Shown here piece by piece: positions 27,556-36,779 of a stretch of DNA of 64,000 bases. The translations under genes were made by a program, and so were the position numbers. Origin of the DNA: Psychromonas sp. CD1 (lineage in GTDB: Bacteria; Pseudomonadota; Gammaproteobacteria; Enterobacterales; Psychromonadaceae); contig NZ_NDFH01000003.1 in the NCBI RefSeq assembly GCF_002239585.1, forward strand, positions 682,001 to 746,000, given 5' to 3'. The stretch's first letter is position 1. Each line of letters opens with the position of its first letter. A model generated the notes under the pieces. It ran no database searches. It was not told the origin of the DNA and was given only the letters and a program-made list of their open reading frames with translations.

Positions 27556-28773
27556 ATGTCTATTTTACAAATTGGTGCAGGTGGCGTTGGTTGGGTTATT
27601 GCCCATAAATGTGCACAAAATAATGATGTTTTTGGTGATATTGTAATTGCGTCACGTACTCTTTCTAAATGTGAAAAAATTATTACTTCGATTAAAAATT
27701 GTAATAATTTAAAAGATAAGACTAAAAAAATCAGTGCTATCACTATTGATGCTGACAACGTACAAGCTTTAGTCGCATTAATTCAAGAAATTAAACCTGA
27801 CCTGTTAATTAATGCAGGTCCTCCTTGGGTTAATGTGGCAATCATGGAGGCCTGTGTGCAAACAAAAACCTCTTATTTAGATACCTCTGTTGCCACTGAC
27901 CTTTGCAGTGAAGGTCAGCAAGTCCCTGAGGCTTATGACCCGCAGTGGGCATTTGCAGAGCGTTTTAAAAATGCAGGGATCACCGGTATTTTAGGCGCAG
28001 GTTTTGATCCCGGTGTGGTAAGTGTTTTTGCAACTTACGCACACAAGCATCTTTTTGATGAAATCGATAGTATTGATGTTATGGATGTAAATGCGGGCGA
28101 TCATGGTCAAAAATTTGCCACTAATTTTGATCCTGAAACCAATATGCTTGAGATCCAAGGCGATTCATTTTATTACGAAGATAAGAAATGGCATCAAGTA
28201 CCTTGTCATAGTCGTATGATGGAATTTGACTTCCCAGTCGTAGGCAAACAAAAAGTCTACTCTATGGCTCATGATGAAGTTCGTTCTATGGCTGAATACT
28301 TGCCCGCTAAACGCATTGAATTTTGGATGGGATTTTCAGATCATTACTTAAACTATTTTAATGTAATGCGTGATATTGGCTTACTTAGCCCAAATCCAAT
28401 CACAACTGTTGACGGTATTACCGTTGAGCCACTTAAAGTACTTAAAGCTATTTTACCTGATCCTACTTCTTTAGCGTCCGGTTATACAGGCAAGACTTGC
28501 ATCGGCACTTGGGTCCGTGGTAAAAAAGATGGACAGGCCAAAAGTGTGTTTATCTACAATATTTGCGATCACAAAGAATCTTATCTTGAAGTTGAACATC
28601 AAGCAATATCCTACACGACGGGTGTTCCAGCTATCACCGCAGCCCTGCTTTACTTTCAAAAGAAATGGAGTGATAAAGGCTTGTTTAATATGGAACAACT
28701 CAACCCAGATCATTTCCTCGAACTAATGCCCCGCATTGGCTTAAGCTGGGAAATACAAGAGCTAGACGCTTAA
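27556..28773 (+). CDS. Carboxynorspermidine synthase (dehydrogenase)
   Basis: A saccharopine-dehydrogenase-like enzyme (405 aa) that condenses 1,3-diaminopropane with aspartate semialdehyde and reduces the product with NADPH to carboxynorspermidine. The N-terminal Rossmann motif is LQIGAGGVGWVIAHKCA; further on are LLINAGPPWVN, DTSVATDL and GILGAGFDPGVVSVFA. Context between diaminobutyrate decarboxylase and nspC makes the assignment firm. Homologues are also called lys9-like or CASDH and can make carboxyspermidine from putrescine, so substrate preference is not proven. Confidence 0.93.
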   Translation: MSILQIGAGGVGWVIAHKCAQNNDVFGDIVIASRTLSKCEKIITSIKNCNNLKDKTKKISAITIDADNVQALVALIQEIKPDLLINAGPPWVNVAIMEACVQTKTSYLDTSVATDLCSEGQQVPEAYDPQWAFAERFKNAGITGILGAGFDPGVVSVFATYAHKHLFDEIDSIDVMDVNAGDHGQKFATNFDPETNMLEIQGDSFYYEDKKWHQVPCHSRMMEFDFPVVGKQKVYSMAHDEVRSMAEYLPAKRIEFWMGFSDHYLNYFNVMRDIGLLSPNPITTVDGITVEPLKVLKAILPDPTSLASGYTGKTCIGTWVRGKKDGQAKSVFIYNICDHKESYLEVEHQAISYTTGVPAITAALLYFQKKWSDKGLFNMEQLNPDHFLELMPRIGLSWEIQELDA

Positions 28774-28787
28774 ACTTAAGGTCAACA

Positions 28788-28824
28788 AATAAGAGGCGCT
28801 TTTTTTAATAAAACGCCTCTTATT
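28788..28824 (+). terminator. Hairpin between the dehydrogenase gene and nspC
   Basis: An 11-bp stem AATAAGAGGCG / CGCCTCTTATT with a 15-base T-rich loop follows the stop codon by 14 bases. No long T tract follows, so it may weaken read-through into nspC, protect the mRNA end, or act as a partial terminator. Confidence 0.6.
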
Positions 28825-28954
28825 AATTTCTCCGCTTCATACCTAAATACAGATATCTTTTCATATATAAATTAAAGCTACCTCTGTATTACGTATATTA
28901 TCAATATCCTTAAGCATATAAAACGATTTAACAAAGCACTAAACTAGGAATAAT

Positions 28955-30088
28955 ATGCAACGAACTGCCGCACAATTGAACACACCTTATTTTATGATTG
29001 ATGAAAGTAAACTCATCTGTAATCTTGAAAAAGCCAAAAAATTAAAAGAAATTTCCGGTGTGAAATTAGTCTTAGCCTTAAAATGTTTTTCAACATTTGG
29101 CACTTTTGCAACGATAAAGCCGTATTTAGATGGCACGACCAGCTCTGGGCCCTATGAAGTTAAATTAGGTTATGAAACATTTGGTGGTGAAACACATGCT
29201 TATAGTGTCGGTTATTCAAAAGATGATATTGAAGATGTGAAATACATGGCAGATAAAATAATTTTTAATTCACTGTCACAACTCGATGCTCATTTTGATA
29301 CCTGCCAACAATATGCCTCATTAGGCTTACGTATTAATCCAGAGCGTAGCCATGCAGGGCAAGATCTTGCCGATCCTGCTAGACCTTATTCTCGACTAGG
29401 CGTAAAAGCATCATTATTAGAGTTAAGCATTACCGATAAAGTTGAAGGCTTTATGTTTCATATGAATTGTGAGAACAAAGATGTTGATGCTTTTATCGCG
29501 ATATTAGATCATATCTCTACAACATTTAGTTCGTATCTCGACAAATTAAAATGGTTAAGTTTAGGCGGAGGTATATTTTTTACTTACCCTAATTACCCAC
29601 TGGAAAAACTCGCACTCGCTCTTAAAAGCTTTGCACAAAAACACCAATTACAACTGTATTTAGAACCTGGTGAAGCCATTATTACCCGTACGACTGATCT
29701 AGTCGTTAGTGTTATTGATATTGTTGATAACGAAAAAAAAATCGCTATTGTCGATAGCGCAACAGAAGCGCACCGTTTAGATACACTCATTTATAATGAA
29801 CCCGCCAGTATTAAGGAAGCCTCTGAGAAAGGGAAATATCCTTATGTCATCGCTTCTTGCTCTTGTCTTGCCGGCGATCAATTTTGTGAAGCACAATTTG
29901 ATAGACCCTTACAAATTGGTCAAAAGTTACATTTATTAGACAGTGCAGGCTATACCATGGTGAAACTTAATTGGTTTAATGGCTTAAAAATGCCTAGCAT
30001 TTACTTTAAACGTATCGACGGCTCGATTGAAACACTAAATACCTTCTCATATCAAGATTTTAAAGCAACACTTGGTAAAGTAGAATAA
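28955..30088 (+). CDS. nspC: Carboxynorspermidine decarboxylase
   Basis: NspC is a fold III PLP enzyme (alanine-racemase-like, 377 aa) that removes CO2 from carboxynorspermidine to give norspermidine, a polyamine tied to biofilm control in Vibrio. PLP-binding Lys43 lies in [41 protein letters not shown] and the catalytic Cys region [11 protein letters not shown] are all present. It follows the dehydrogenase after a 180-base gap with a hairpin, so it may have its own promoter. A Shine-Dalgarno AGGA precedes the ATG. It is the last gene before the right-hand 70-bp repeat. Confidence 0.95.
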   Translation: MQRTAAQLNTPYFMIDESKLICNLEKAKKLKEISGVKLVLALKCFSTFGTFATIKPYLDGTTSSGPYEVKLGYETFGGETHAYSVGYSKDDIEDVKYMADKIIFNSLSQLDAHFDTCQQYASLGLRINPERSHAGQDLADPARPYSRLGVKASLLELSITDKVEGFMFHMNCENKDVDAFIAILDHISTTFSSYLDKLKWLSLGGGIFFTYPNYPLEKLALALKSFAQKHQLQLYLEPGEAIITRTTDLVVSVIDIVDNEKKIAIVDSATEAHRLDTLIYNEPASIKEASEKGKYPYVIASCSCLAGDQFCEAQFDRPLQIGQKLHLLDSAGYTMVKLNWFNGLKMPSIYFKRIDGSIETLNTFSYQDFKATLGKVE

Positions 30089-30110
30089 AAGTAATATGTG
30101 ATCTTTATGA

Positions 30111-30148
30111 TTTTTGTCACACGTTGTATTAAATACTGGTGACAAAAA
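30111..30148 (+). terminator. Terminator-like hairpin after nspC
   Basis: A 10-bp inverted repeat TTTTTGTCAC / GTGACAAAAA with an 18-base spacer starts 22 bases after the nspC stop codon. Confidence 0.5.
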
Positions 30149-30173
30149 TATTTGCGGCAGAGCGTTTGCCTTT

Positions 30174-30243
30174 GCTCATAAACACCTCTTGTTTAAAGTT
30201 ACAATGTAACTTGTTAAGTGTCTAGTAAACTAGGGGAAGTCCA
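30174..30243 (-). repeat. 70-bp inverted repeat, right copy (candidate att site)
   Basis: The exact reverse complement of 20688-20757. The integrase-side end encodes the last residues (GLPLVY) and stop codon of the 91-aa gene downstream of the integrase, so the repeat is joined to the integrase unit. At the other end AAGAGGTG plus ATGAGC again look like a ribosome site and start, here opening only 16 codons (MSKGKRSAANIF...). Palindromic content and position fit a recombination site. Confidence 0.9.
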
Positions 30244-30497
30244 AATTGCTCAAGCAACCATTGCTCTACCATTTGTTGATTAGTTAAAAACTCATATCCA
30301 CAAAGTAACGCCACATCACATTTCTTTTCTTGAATATTTAAGTTTCGGCATAATAACTGCGCATTGTCATATGTAGCTCTAAGTAAAGAAGTAGTCAGCG
30401 CTATTCGCTTTATTTTGAGATTAGATAAATCAGTCTCCCATCGTTTAAGGTGACTATCTATCTGCTGTACGATGGGGTGATCATGGACACTAAGCAT
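30222..30497 (-). CDS. Uncharacterised 91-aa protein in the integrase unit
   Basis: I do not recognise this protein. It is 91 residues, mostly helical-looking, with no signal peptide or membrane segment. A Lys/Arg-rich stretch (LKRWETDLSNLKIKRIAL) is near the N-terminus and two Cys-containing parts (LLCRNLN, KKCDVALLCGYE) follow. Its start overlaps the integrase stop by 8 bases, so the two are translationally coupled, and its last six codons lie inside the 70-bp repeat. Such placement suggests a part in recombination, for example a directionality or accessory factor, but nothing proves it. Confidence 0.6.
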   Translation of the reverse strand: MLSVHDHPIVQQIDSHLKRWETDLSNLKIKRIALTTSLLRATYDNAQLLCRNLNIQEKKCDVALLCGYEFLTNQQMVEQWLLEQFGLPLVY

Positions 30498-31674
30498 GGA
30501 TCTCTCCTTTCATTTTGATATAACGATCAAACGCACTACCGTCTTGTCGCGTCAAATTCGGCACATAACGCGAGTAGACACGAAAAAGCATGGTTGTGGT
30601 GGAATGCCCCATCTGTTGTGCAATCCACTCTGGTGATTCCCCTGCCGCGAGTAATAATGTTGCGTAAGTGTGGCGTGTTTGATAAGGGTTTCGGTACTTC
30701 AAATTTAATCGTTTAAGCATAGGCTCCCAAATAACACGGCTAATGGTTTGGTAATTGAAGTGTTTTCCATCCTTTTTACAAAAAACAAATGATCCAAGGT
30801 GCTTTGTGGCTTTCATCTGTGCTGCCAGCGCAGAGATAACTCTGTCTGTTAGTTTAATGACACGGTGAGAACCATCATTTTTTGCATCTGTCATTTCACC
30901 TTTAACTAGACTTTGATCGATGTAGAGCTGTTTCTTATCTAAATCCACTTTATCCCAATGCAGACCATCAATTTCACCCGTGCGTAATCCTGTTAAGAAA
31001 CGGACAGTGTAATAGGGCTTGAAGTCGTCTGGTGCGGTATTTATCAAGCACTCTACCTCATCTAATGAAAATGGGTTTACCTCTGTACGGGGTATTTTTA
31101 GCGCTTTGATATTTTTCCAAGGCGAGGTAAACTCATAGCGATCGGCGGCTTCGTTCAGCAGCATTCTTAGTGGCGTCATAATATGATTGATGCGTGATGG
31201 TGATAAATTACTTTTTGTTCGTGTCTGTACTTTGGCGAGGCCAGCACGGAACGTTAAGATATCTTGTTTTTTGATGGCGCTGATCTTCATTTTACCAAAT
31301 GCAGGAAGAATGTGTGATTCTAAAATTCCCTCAATGGATTGTTTATGGCTTTTTCGCCACTCAATCTCTTTTTCGTTAAACCACGTTTCAGAAAATGCTT
31401 TTAATGTTGGGGCGTCAGTACTGTTAAAGTGATGATATGCAGTTTGCTTGCGCTGTTGAAGCTCTGCAAATTTAGCGACTCTTTTGCTAGTTGGAAAGTA
31501 TTTACAAAAATCAAACGTATCAAGTGTGATTTCTGCTTCCATGATGGTTAGTAATTTTTCCATACGCTTACGATTTTTAGGGGTATCAAGCAACCTAGTC
31601 TGTTCTCTGCACCGAATCCCTTGAGCACGAAACTCAAGCACTAATTTATTACTTCTTACACTAATATTTCCCAT
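30490..31674 (-). CDS. Tyrosine recombinase / integrase
   Basis: A 394-residue site-specific recombinase of the phage-integrase family. It has an N-terminal arm-binding part (DUF3596-like), a SAM-like core-binding domain (about 90-180) and the catalytic domain. Visible catalytic residues are Arg231 (FLTGLRTGEIDG), Lys265, Arg334 in NPYQTRHTYATL, His357 (GHS) and the nucleophile Tyr367. The usual first His of the HxxR box is Tyr331, as occurs in related integrases with a YQTRHT motif. It sits between an excisionase-like gene and the 91-aa gene ending in the 70-bp repeat. The full set of residues suggests an active enzyme. Confidence 0.92.
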   Translation of the reverse strand: MGNISVRSNKLVLEFRAQGIRCREQTRLLDTPKNRKRMEKLLTIMEAEITLDTFDFCKYFPTSKRVAKFAELQQRKQTAYHHFNSTDAPTLKAFSETWFNEKEIEWRKSHKQSIEGILESHILPAFGKMKISAIKKQDILTFRAGLAKVQTRTKSNLSPSRINHIMTPLRMLLNEAADRYEFTSPWKNIKALKIPRTEVNPFSLDEVECLINTAPDDFKPYYTVRFLTGLRTGEIDGLHWDKVDLDKKQLYIDQSLVKGEMTDAKNDGSHRVIKLTDRVISALAAQMKATKHLGSFVFCKKDGKHFNYQTISRVIWEPMLKRLNLKYRNPYQTRHTYATLLLAAGESPEWIAQQMGHSTTTMLFRVYSRYVPNLTRQDGSAFDRYIKMKGEIHA

Positions 31675-31682
31675 AACCTACC

Positions 31683-31895
31683 TCACATATTAACTGTTAA
31701 TGTATTAAGTGAAACACCAAGCAACATATCTTCTTCAATGCGCTCCCAGAGGTATAGAATCTTTCTTCCACCAAAAGGGCGAATGTAATGAACACCTTCA
31801 AATAAAACAGAGTCTTTTAACTGTTCACGAATTGTTCTTGGATCATATTTAATGCGTTCTGATAATTCAGAAGTTGTCATATATGTGATATTCAT
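31683..31895 (-). CDS. Excisionase-like small DNA-binding protein
   Basis: A 70-residue protein opening with YMTTSELSERIKYDPRTIRE, a winged-helix/MerR-like start like that of AlpA or phage excisionases, then a GGRKILYLWERIEE strand-turn region. It lies 8 bases upstream of the integrase on the same strand, the usual place for an excisionase that steers recombination direction. Function is inferred from context and small size. Confidence 0.65.
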   Translation of the reverse strand: MNITYMTTSELSERIKYDPRTIREQLKDSVLFEGVHYIRPFGGRKILYLWERIEEDMLLGVSLNTLTVNM

Positions 31896-32527
31896 AATAT
31901 ACTCTCCTAATAATTAAACTAACTGCCTAAAGGGAACTATGCTCTCCTACAGACCACTCAACTTCATCAACTTTCTTAATCTATTAAAGATACATCCTCT
32001 TAGTTTTTTTATATTAAACTCTAAAATTGCATCAATGTGACTTGGGGATGACAATTTTGTTTTTTTACGATGTCTTTGAAATATTATTTTAGATAAAAAA
32101 GTCCCTTTTTGACCTTCGCTTTTTCGAGATTAAATATGGCTAACTTCCCCTGTTAATATCTTTTATTGCTCTTAATTTACATTAATCACAAACCAATAAT
32201 AGATAAAAAAATGTCTCACTCTATTTAGGGATGCATTATTTACTTACGGTTAAATTTAAGTGGGAAGTGACAGAGCACATTGACTTTTTATGTAATGGGG
32301 GCTTATATCAATAATAAAGTTGCATTGAATATTTGATCTTATGAACGGATATAATACCAACAGAACTAAAGAAGAGGTCCATCTTGCTTGTTGCATGGCC
32401 TCAAACAGCACGTCTACCATCGACGTGTAAACACAGGGATTTTCCAGCGCCGTAAATTTCACTAACTTAACAGACTATAAATGCGCTAAAATAGTCGACT
32501 ATTCTTAGCTTTGAGGCCTATATATTA
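31896..32527. other. Gene-free region right of the integrase unit
   Basis: About 630 AT-rich bases. The left part should hold the promoter of the excisionase-integrase transcript. The right part (about 32330-32460) is less AT-rich and has a 68-codon minus-strand frame that I cannot assign; it may be a dispersed repeat or a gene fragment. No second att copy in direct orientation was found here, so the right end of any integrated element is not visible. Confidence 0.45.
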
Positions 32528-33823
32528 ATGAGCAGCATCACAACACCAACCAACTTCACCGAACTTGGTCTTATTCAACCCTTGTTAGCTCGATTAACTG
32601 AGCTGGAATATCAGCAGCCAACGCCCATTCAAGCGCAAGCTATCCCAAGTATTTTACGTGGACACGACCTAATTGCAGGGGCCAATACGGGCTCGGGTAA
32701 AACGGCGACTTTTGCACTGCCACTATTACAGCATATTTTTGTGCAACAGCAGACTGAAAAAAACGTAAGTAATAGTCGCGGAAAAGGCAACTATGTGACA
32801 AGCCTAATTTTGGTACCGACCCGCGAACTAGCCAAGCAAGTGGCAGACAGCATTAAATCTTATGCGGTGCATTTTAACGGTGCAATTAAAACCGTGGCTG
32901 TTTTTGGTGGTGTATCTTCGAATACTCAAATGCAGGCATTACGTGGTGGCACTGACATTTTGGTTGCAACACCAGGTCGATTACTCGATTTAATTGCAAG
33001 CAATGCCCTTAAACTCGATAGAGTTAAATGCTTAGTGCTTGATGAAGCCGATCGCATGTTAAGCCTAGGCTTTACTGACGAACTATCTGCATTATTAACC
33101 TTGCTACCAAAGAAAAAGCAAACCTTATTATTTTCAGCAACCTTTCCTGAGCAAGTGCAGGCATTAACGCAAGAATTACTCAATGAACCGGTTGAAATAC
33201 AATTACAAAGTGCAGATGCTAGTACTTTAGTACAACGGGTTTTCACCGTTAACAAAGGACAAAAAACAGCGTTGTTAGCACACTTGATTAAACAACATCA
33301 ATGGCGACAAGCGCTTATTTTTGTCAATGCAAAAAAGAACTGTGATCACCTTGCTGAAAAACTGTCTAAACGTGGCATTCTCGCAGAAGTGTTTCATGGC
33401 GATAAAGGTCAAGGCGCTCGTAATCGTGTGCTTGAGGCATTTAAAGCGGGCGAGATTAATGTGTTAATTGCTACGGATATCGCGGCACGAGGCCTAGATA
33501 TCGAAAAACTGCCCGTTGTGATCAACTTTGACTTACCAAGAAGTCCATCAGACTACATGCATCGTATTGGACGAAGTGGCCGTGCTGGTGAAGTAGGCTT
33601 AGCATTATCGCTGATTGATCATGAAGATTATCATCATTTTAAAATCATCGAAAAGAAGAATAAAATCAGGCTTGAACGTGAACAAGTAGCAGGGTTTGAA
33701 TTGACAGAAGGTGATTCCTTAATTGCCACCGACAAACCGATGGCAAAACCTGAAGGCAGTGGTAAGAAAAAGCGCAAAAATAAAGCGCCAATCAATGCCG
33801 ATATCTGGTTGAGAAATTCTTAA
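32528..33823 (+). CDS. DEAD-box RNA helicase, RhlE-like
   Basis: A 431-residue ATP-dependent RNA helicase. In order: the Q motif (PTPIQAQAIP), ANTGSGKTATFALPLLQ, PTRELAKQ, ATPGRLLDL, VLDEADRMLSLGF, LLFSATFPEQ, LIFVNAKKNC, ATDIAARGLDIE and HRIGRSGRAGEVG. A Lys-rich C-terminal tail follows (GSGKKKRKNKAP). The core is closest to the RhlE group, whose members act in ribosome assembly and cold growth, but a precise orthologue is not claimed. It is a second DEAD-box gene besides dbpA in this window, as is common in cold-adapted bacteria. Confidence 0.88.
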   Translation: MSSITTPTNFTELGLIQPLLARLTELEYQQPTPIQAQAIPSILRGHDLIAGANTGSGKTATFALPLLQHIFVQQQTEKNVSNSRGKGNYVTSLILVPTRELAKQVADSIKSYAVHFNGAIKTVAVFGGVSSNTQMQALRGGTDILVATPGRLLDLIASNALKLDRVKCLVLDEADRMLSLGFTDELSALLTLLPKKKQTLLFSATFPEQVQALTQELLNEPVEIQLQSADASTLVQRVFTVNKGQKTALLAHLIKQHQWRQALIFVNAKKNCDHLAEKLSKRGILAEVFHGDKGQGARNRVLEAFKAGEINVLIATDIAARGLDIEKLPVVINFDLPRSPSDYMHRIGRSGRAGEVGLALSLIDHEDYHHFKIIEKKNKIRLEREQVAGFELTEGDSLIATDKPMAKPEGSGKKKRKNKAPINADIWLRNS

Positions 33824-33907
33824 CTTGAATAATAAATAATCTAACATTTACGATATACACTCAGAAGTATTACTTAGATTCAAATAATAAGTGATGCACA
33901 AACATCG

Positions 33908-34507
33908 TTGCTTTATTGGGGGGTAAATAAAAAAAGGTTATCTCGTTCAGTACGCGCTCAAAATATGGGAGTATTAGCACAGCAAAGTAGCTTAAGCTTC
34001 TCTTTTACCGTTGAAGAAGTTGTTCAATTAGGCTTATTGCCTTTGTCACTTTCTTCACGGAAAGCGACACAAGTCATTGATGAAGTGATGCAAAAAGTCG
34101 GTGTTAGTGAATTTAAACACCGGGCTTATCCGAGTTTATCGGGAGGTGAAAAACAAAGAGTACATTTAGCTCGCGTCTTAGTTCAATTATCACAAGCCGG
34201 TCAAAAGGCGATTTTAATGTTAGATGAACCAACTTCTGCTTTAGATCTTGCTCATCAGCATAAAATATTAAGCATTGCTCGAGAAATGGCTGAAAAAGGG
34301 GCCGCTGTAATTGTGGTTTTACATGATTTGAATTTAGCGGCCCAATATTCAGATCGTATTATGGTACTTAATAATGGCAAAATAGAAGCTGATGGCTCTC
34401 CATGGCAAGTACTCACTAAACAAATGATCCTTGCTGTTTACGGTTATGCTTGCTTAGTACAAAAGCATCCTATTAAAGATCATCCTATGATTTATTCAAT
34501 TAAGTAA
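33908..34507 (+). pseudogene. hmuV: Heme ABC transporter ATPase HmuV, 5' truncated
   Basis: The frame codes the last about 190 residues of a HmuV-like heme-import ATPase. Visible are MGVLAQQSSLSFSFTVEEVVQLG (as parts), the signature LSGGEKQRVHLARVL, Walker B AILMLDEPTSALD and the H-loop VLHDLNLAAQY. HmuV normally has about 255-260 residues; the first 60 or so, with the Walker A P-loop, are absent and the upstream DNA has no trace of them. ATP binding is therefore not possible. No hmuTU genes are adjacent. It overlaps the convergent priA end by 8 bases. Confidence 0.85.
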
Positions 34508-36731
34508 AATCGATAGGATCTACATCGATAGACCATTTTACTTTTCTACCTTCTGGTGATTTAGAGAAGATGTCTATTGCACGTTGCAGAGTCTGTGTTA
34601 TCAATGTGCGATAGGTTGATTGTAATAATAATTGAAAACGATACCTTCCCGCTTTTCTCTCCATCGGAGCCGGAATCGGGCCGAGCAATAACATTTTTTC
34701 AGTAATGTTATGTTCGAGGCAAATTTTTATCAATATTTGTCTGCATAGGGTTAAAAAGTTTTCGGCAAGAGTTGCATTTTCAGACTCTGCGCGTAAAAGT
34801 GCTTGAAACTGATAGGGCGGTAGTTGTGCAAGTTTTCGTTCACGTAGAGCATTACGAGAAAATTGTGTATAACCACTATTAACTAGCTCTTGTAGTAATA
34901 TATGCTCGGGGTGGTGTGTTTGTAAGACCACTTGGCCTTTTTTTTCTGCGCGACCGGCGCGACCGGCGACTTGGGTGAAAAGTTGTGCTAAACGCTCACT
35001 CGCCCGAAAATCATTGCAAAAAAGTGCACCATCGACGTCAATTAATGCAACTAACGTTACATTAGGGAAATGATGCCCTTTAGCGAGCATTTGTGTGCCA
35101 ATCAGTATTTTATATTTGCCTTGATGAATATCATTGAGGTATTCATCAAAACTTTCTTTTTTGCGAGTATTGTCTCTATCAATACGTATAACGGGGTCGT
35201 CAGGAAAAATGCTTTTTAATGTTTGTTCTAACTGTTCGGTACCGACACCATTAGTGATAAGTTGTGTAGAGCCACAGTCATAACATTGTTGGGGAATAGG
35301 CAGCGTTGATGCACAGTGATGGCAGTGCAGATAATTGGCTTTTTTGTGATAGGTATAAAAAGCATCGCATCGCGTACATTTTACTAACCAACCACATTCA
35401 TGGCACATTAAAACAGGAGAGAATCCGCGTCGATTTAAAAATAATATGACTTGATTATTTTTTTGTAAATGGCGACGCATCAATTCAATAAGTTGAGGTG
35501 ATAATCCCGATTGTAATGGTAAACCTGCAAGGTTAATTAAACTGCTTGTTGGTGGTTTAGCAAGCCCGGCGCGTTGCGTTAAATGTAGATGCTGATATTT
35601 CCCTTGTAAGGCGTTATGTAATGTTTCTAATGCTGGTGTTGCAGAGCCTAGTATGATGGGGATATTTTCCATATGTGCGCGTTTAATGGCAAAATCACGC
35701 GCGTGATAGCGAAAACCATCTTGTTGTTTAAAAGATGCATCGTGCTCTTCATCTAAAATAATTAAACCTAAATTTTTTATATCGCTAAAAATGGCACTGC
35801 GCGTACCAATAATAATGGCGGCACTACCTTGCTTGGCGTGGCACCAAGTATCAAGTTGTTGGCGTGAATTAAGGCCTGAATGTTTTAAATAAATGGGTAG
35901 GTTAAAGCGCGCTTGAAAGCGTTGTATGATTTGAGGTGTCAAACCAATTTCAGGAACGATGATCAGCACTTGCTTACCCATTTTTAAAATAGGCGTTAAA
36001 ATATTAAGATAAACTTCGGTTTTACCGCTTCCTGTAATTCCTTCTAATAAAAAACAGTTAAATTCTTTGTTTTGTTGGTTAACCGCTGTAATCGCAACGG
36101 CTTGCTCGGTACTTAACTGTGGTTTATCTTCACTTTCTTGTAAGTTTTTTGACCAGTTTAAGTTGTATTCTGGCTGTTTTGCAATACATTCAATAAAGCC
36201 TTTTTCTTGCAATATATTGAGGGTGTTTCTAGTGATGCCTTGCGCCTTTAAATGTGTAGTGCTTAAGGGGTTTTGTTTTAATAAAAGCAGGGCTTGGTAT
36301 TGTTTTTTAGCGCGTTTCACCTCAGAAATATTTAGGTCACTCGATAATAAATGCCAGTATTCTTGCATTTTAAACGTGGCTTCTTTACCTTTACGTAAGG
36401 CACTTGGTAGTGCTTGTTGCAATACGTCCCCAAAGGGATGTTGGTAATATAAAGAAGCCCAATGTAATAAATCCCACAAATTAGAGCTGAGTAAGGGCTG
36501 TGTATCGAGTAATTCTATAATGGGTTTTATTTTTGTTAGATCATGGGCTGTATTGTTTGTTGTACTATAGATAAGCCCAATCATTTCTCTTTTGCTACCA
36601 AATGATACTCGTACCCGTCGTCCGACAAGGCTTATTAAGCTATTTGGAGCGAGATGCAGAGGCAATTGATAATCGAATAACCTGCGCAAAGGGATAGGCA
36701 AAGCGATCTGACAAATGATGGGTTTAAGCAT
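34500..36731 (-). CDS. priA: Primosomal protein N' (replication restart helicase PriA)
   Basis: PriA binds stalled or repaired forks and reloads DnaB. The 743 residues show the N-terminal 3'-DNA-binding domain, Walker A LLEGITGSGKTEVYL, the DEEHD box, a zinc-binding segment with eight cysteines (CHECGWLVKCTRC, CHHCASTLP, CYDCGS), LIGTQMLAKGHHFPNV and QVAGRAGRAEKKG. Length agrees with the family (732 in E. coli). It stands alone, and works with the RecBCD products encoded at the right end in recombination-dependent restart. Confidence 0.96.
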   Translation of the reverse strand: MLKPIICQIALPIPLRRLFDYQLPLHLAPNSLISLVGRRVRVSFGSKREMIGLIYSTTNNTAHDLTKIKPIIELLDTQPLLSSNLWDLLHWASLYYQHPFGDVLQQALPSALRKGKEATFKMQEYWHLLSSDLNISEVKRAKKQYQALLLLKQNPLSTTHLKAQGITRNTLNILQEKGFIECIAKQPEYNLNWSKNLQESEDKPQLSTEQAVAITAVNQQNKEFNCFLLEGITGSGKTEVYLNILTPILKMGKQVLIIVPEIGLTPQIIQRFQARFNLPIYLKHSGLNSRQQLDTWCHAKQGSAAIIIGTRSAIFSDIKNLGLIILDEEHDASFKQQDGFRYHARDFAIKRAHMENIPIILGSATPALETLHNALQGKYQHLHLTQRAGLAKPPTSSLINLAGLPLQSGLSPQLIELMRRHLQKNNQVILFLNRRGFSPVLMCHECGWLVKCTRCDAFYTYHKKANYLHCHHCASTLPIPQQCYDCGSTQLITNGVGTEQLEQTLKSIFPDDPVIRIDRDNTRKKESFDEYLNDIHQGKYKILIGTQMLAKGHHFPNVTLVALIDVDGALFCNDFRASERLAQLFTQVAGRAGRAEKKGQVVLQTHHPEHILLQELVNSGYTQFSRNALRERKLAQLPPYQFQALLRAESENATLAENFLTLCRQILIKICLEHNITEKMLLLGPIPAPMERKAGRYRFQLLLQSTYRTLITQTLQRAIDIFSKSPEGRKVKWSIDVDPIDFT

Positions 36732-36779
36732 AAGTTGATTTTTATAAGAAAAGAATGATTGTAGCGCTTTTATGCTTTG

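Noticed and set aside
32256-32462. 68-codon minus-strand frame right of the integrase region
   Set aside because: No recognisable domain and no clear ribosome site. It could be a piece of a dispersed repeat or a gene remnant, but I cannot support it as a gene.
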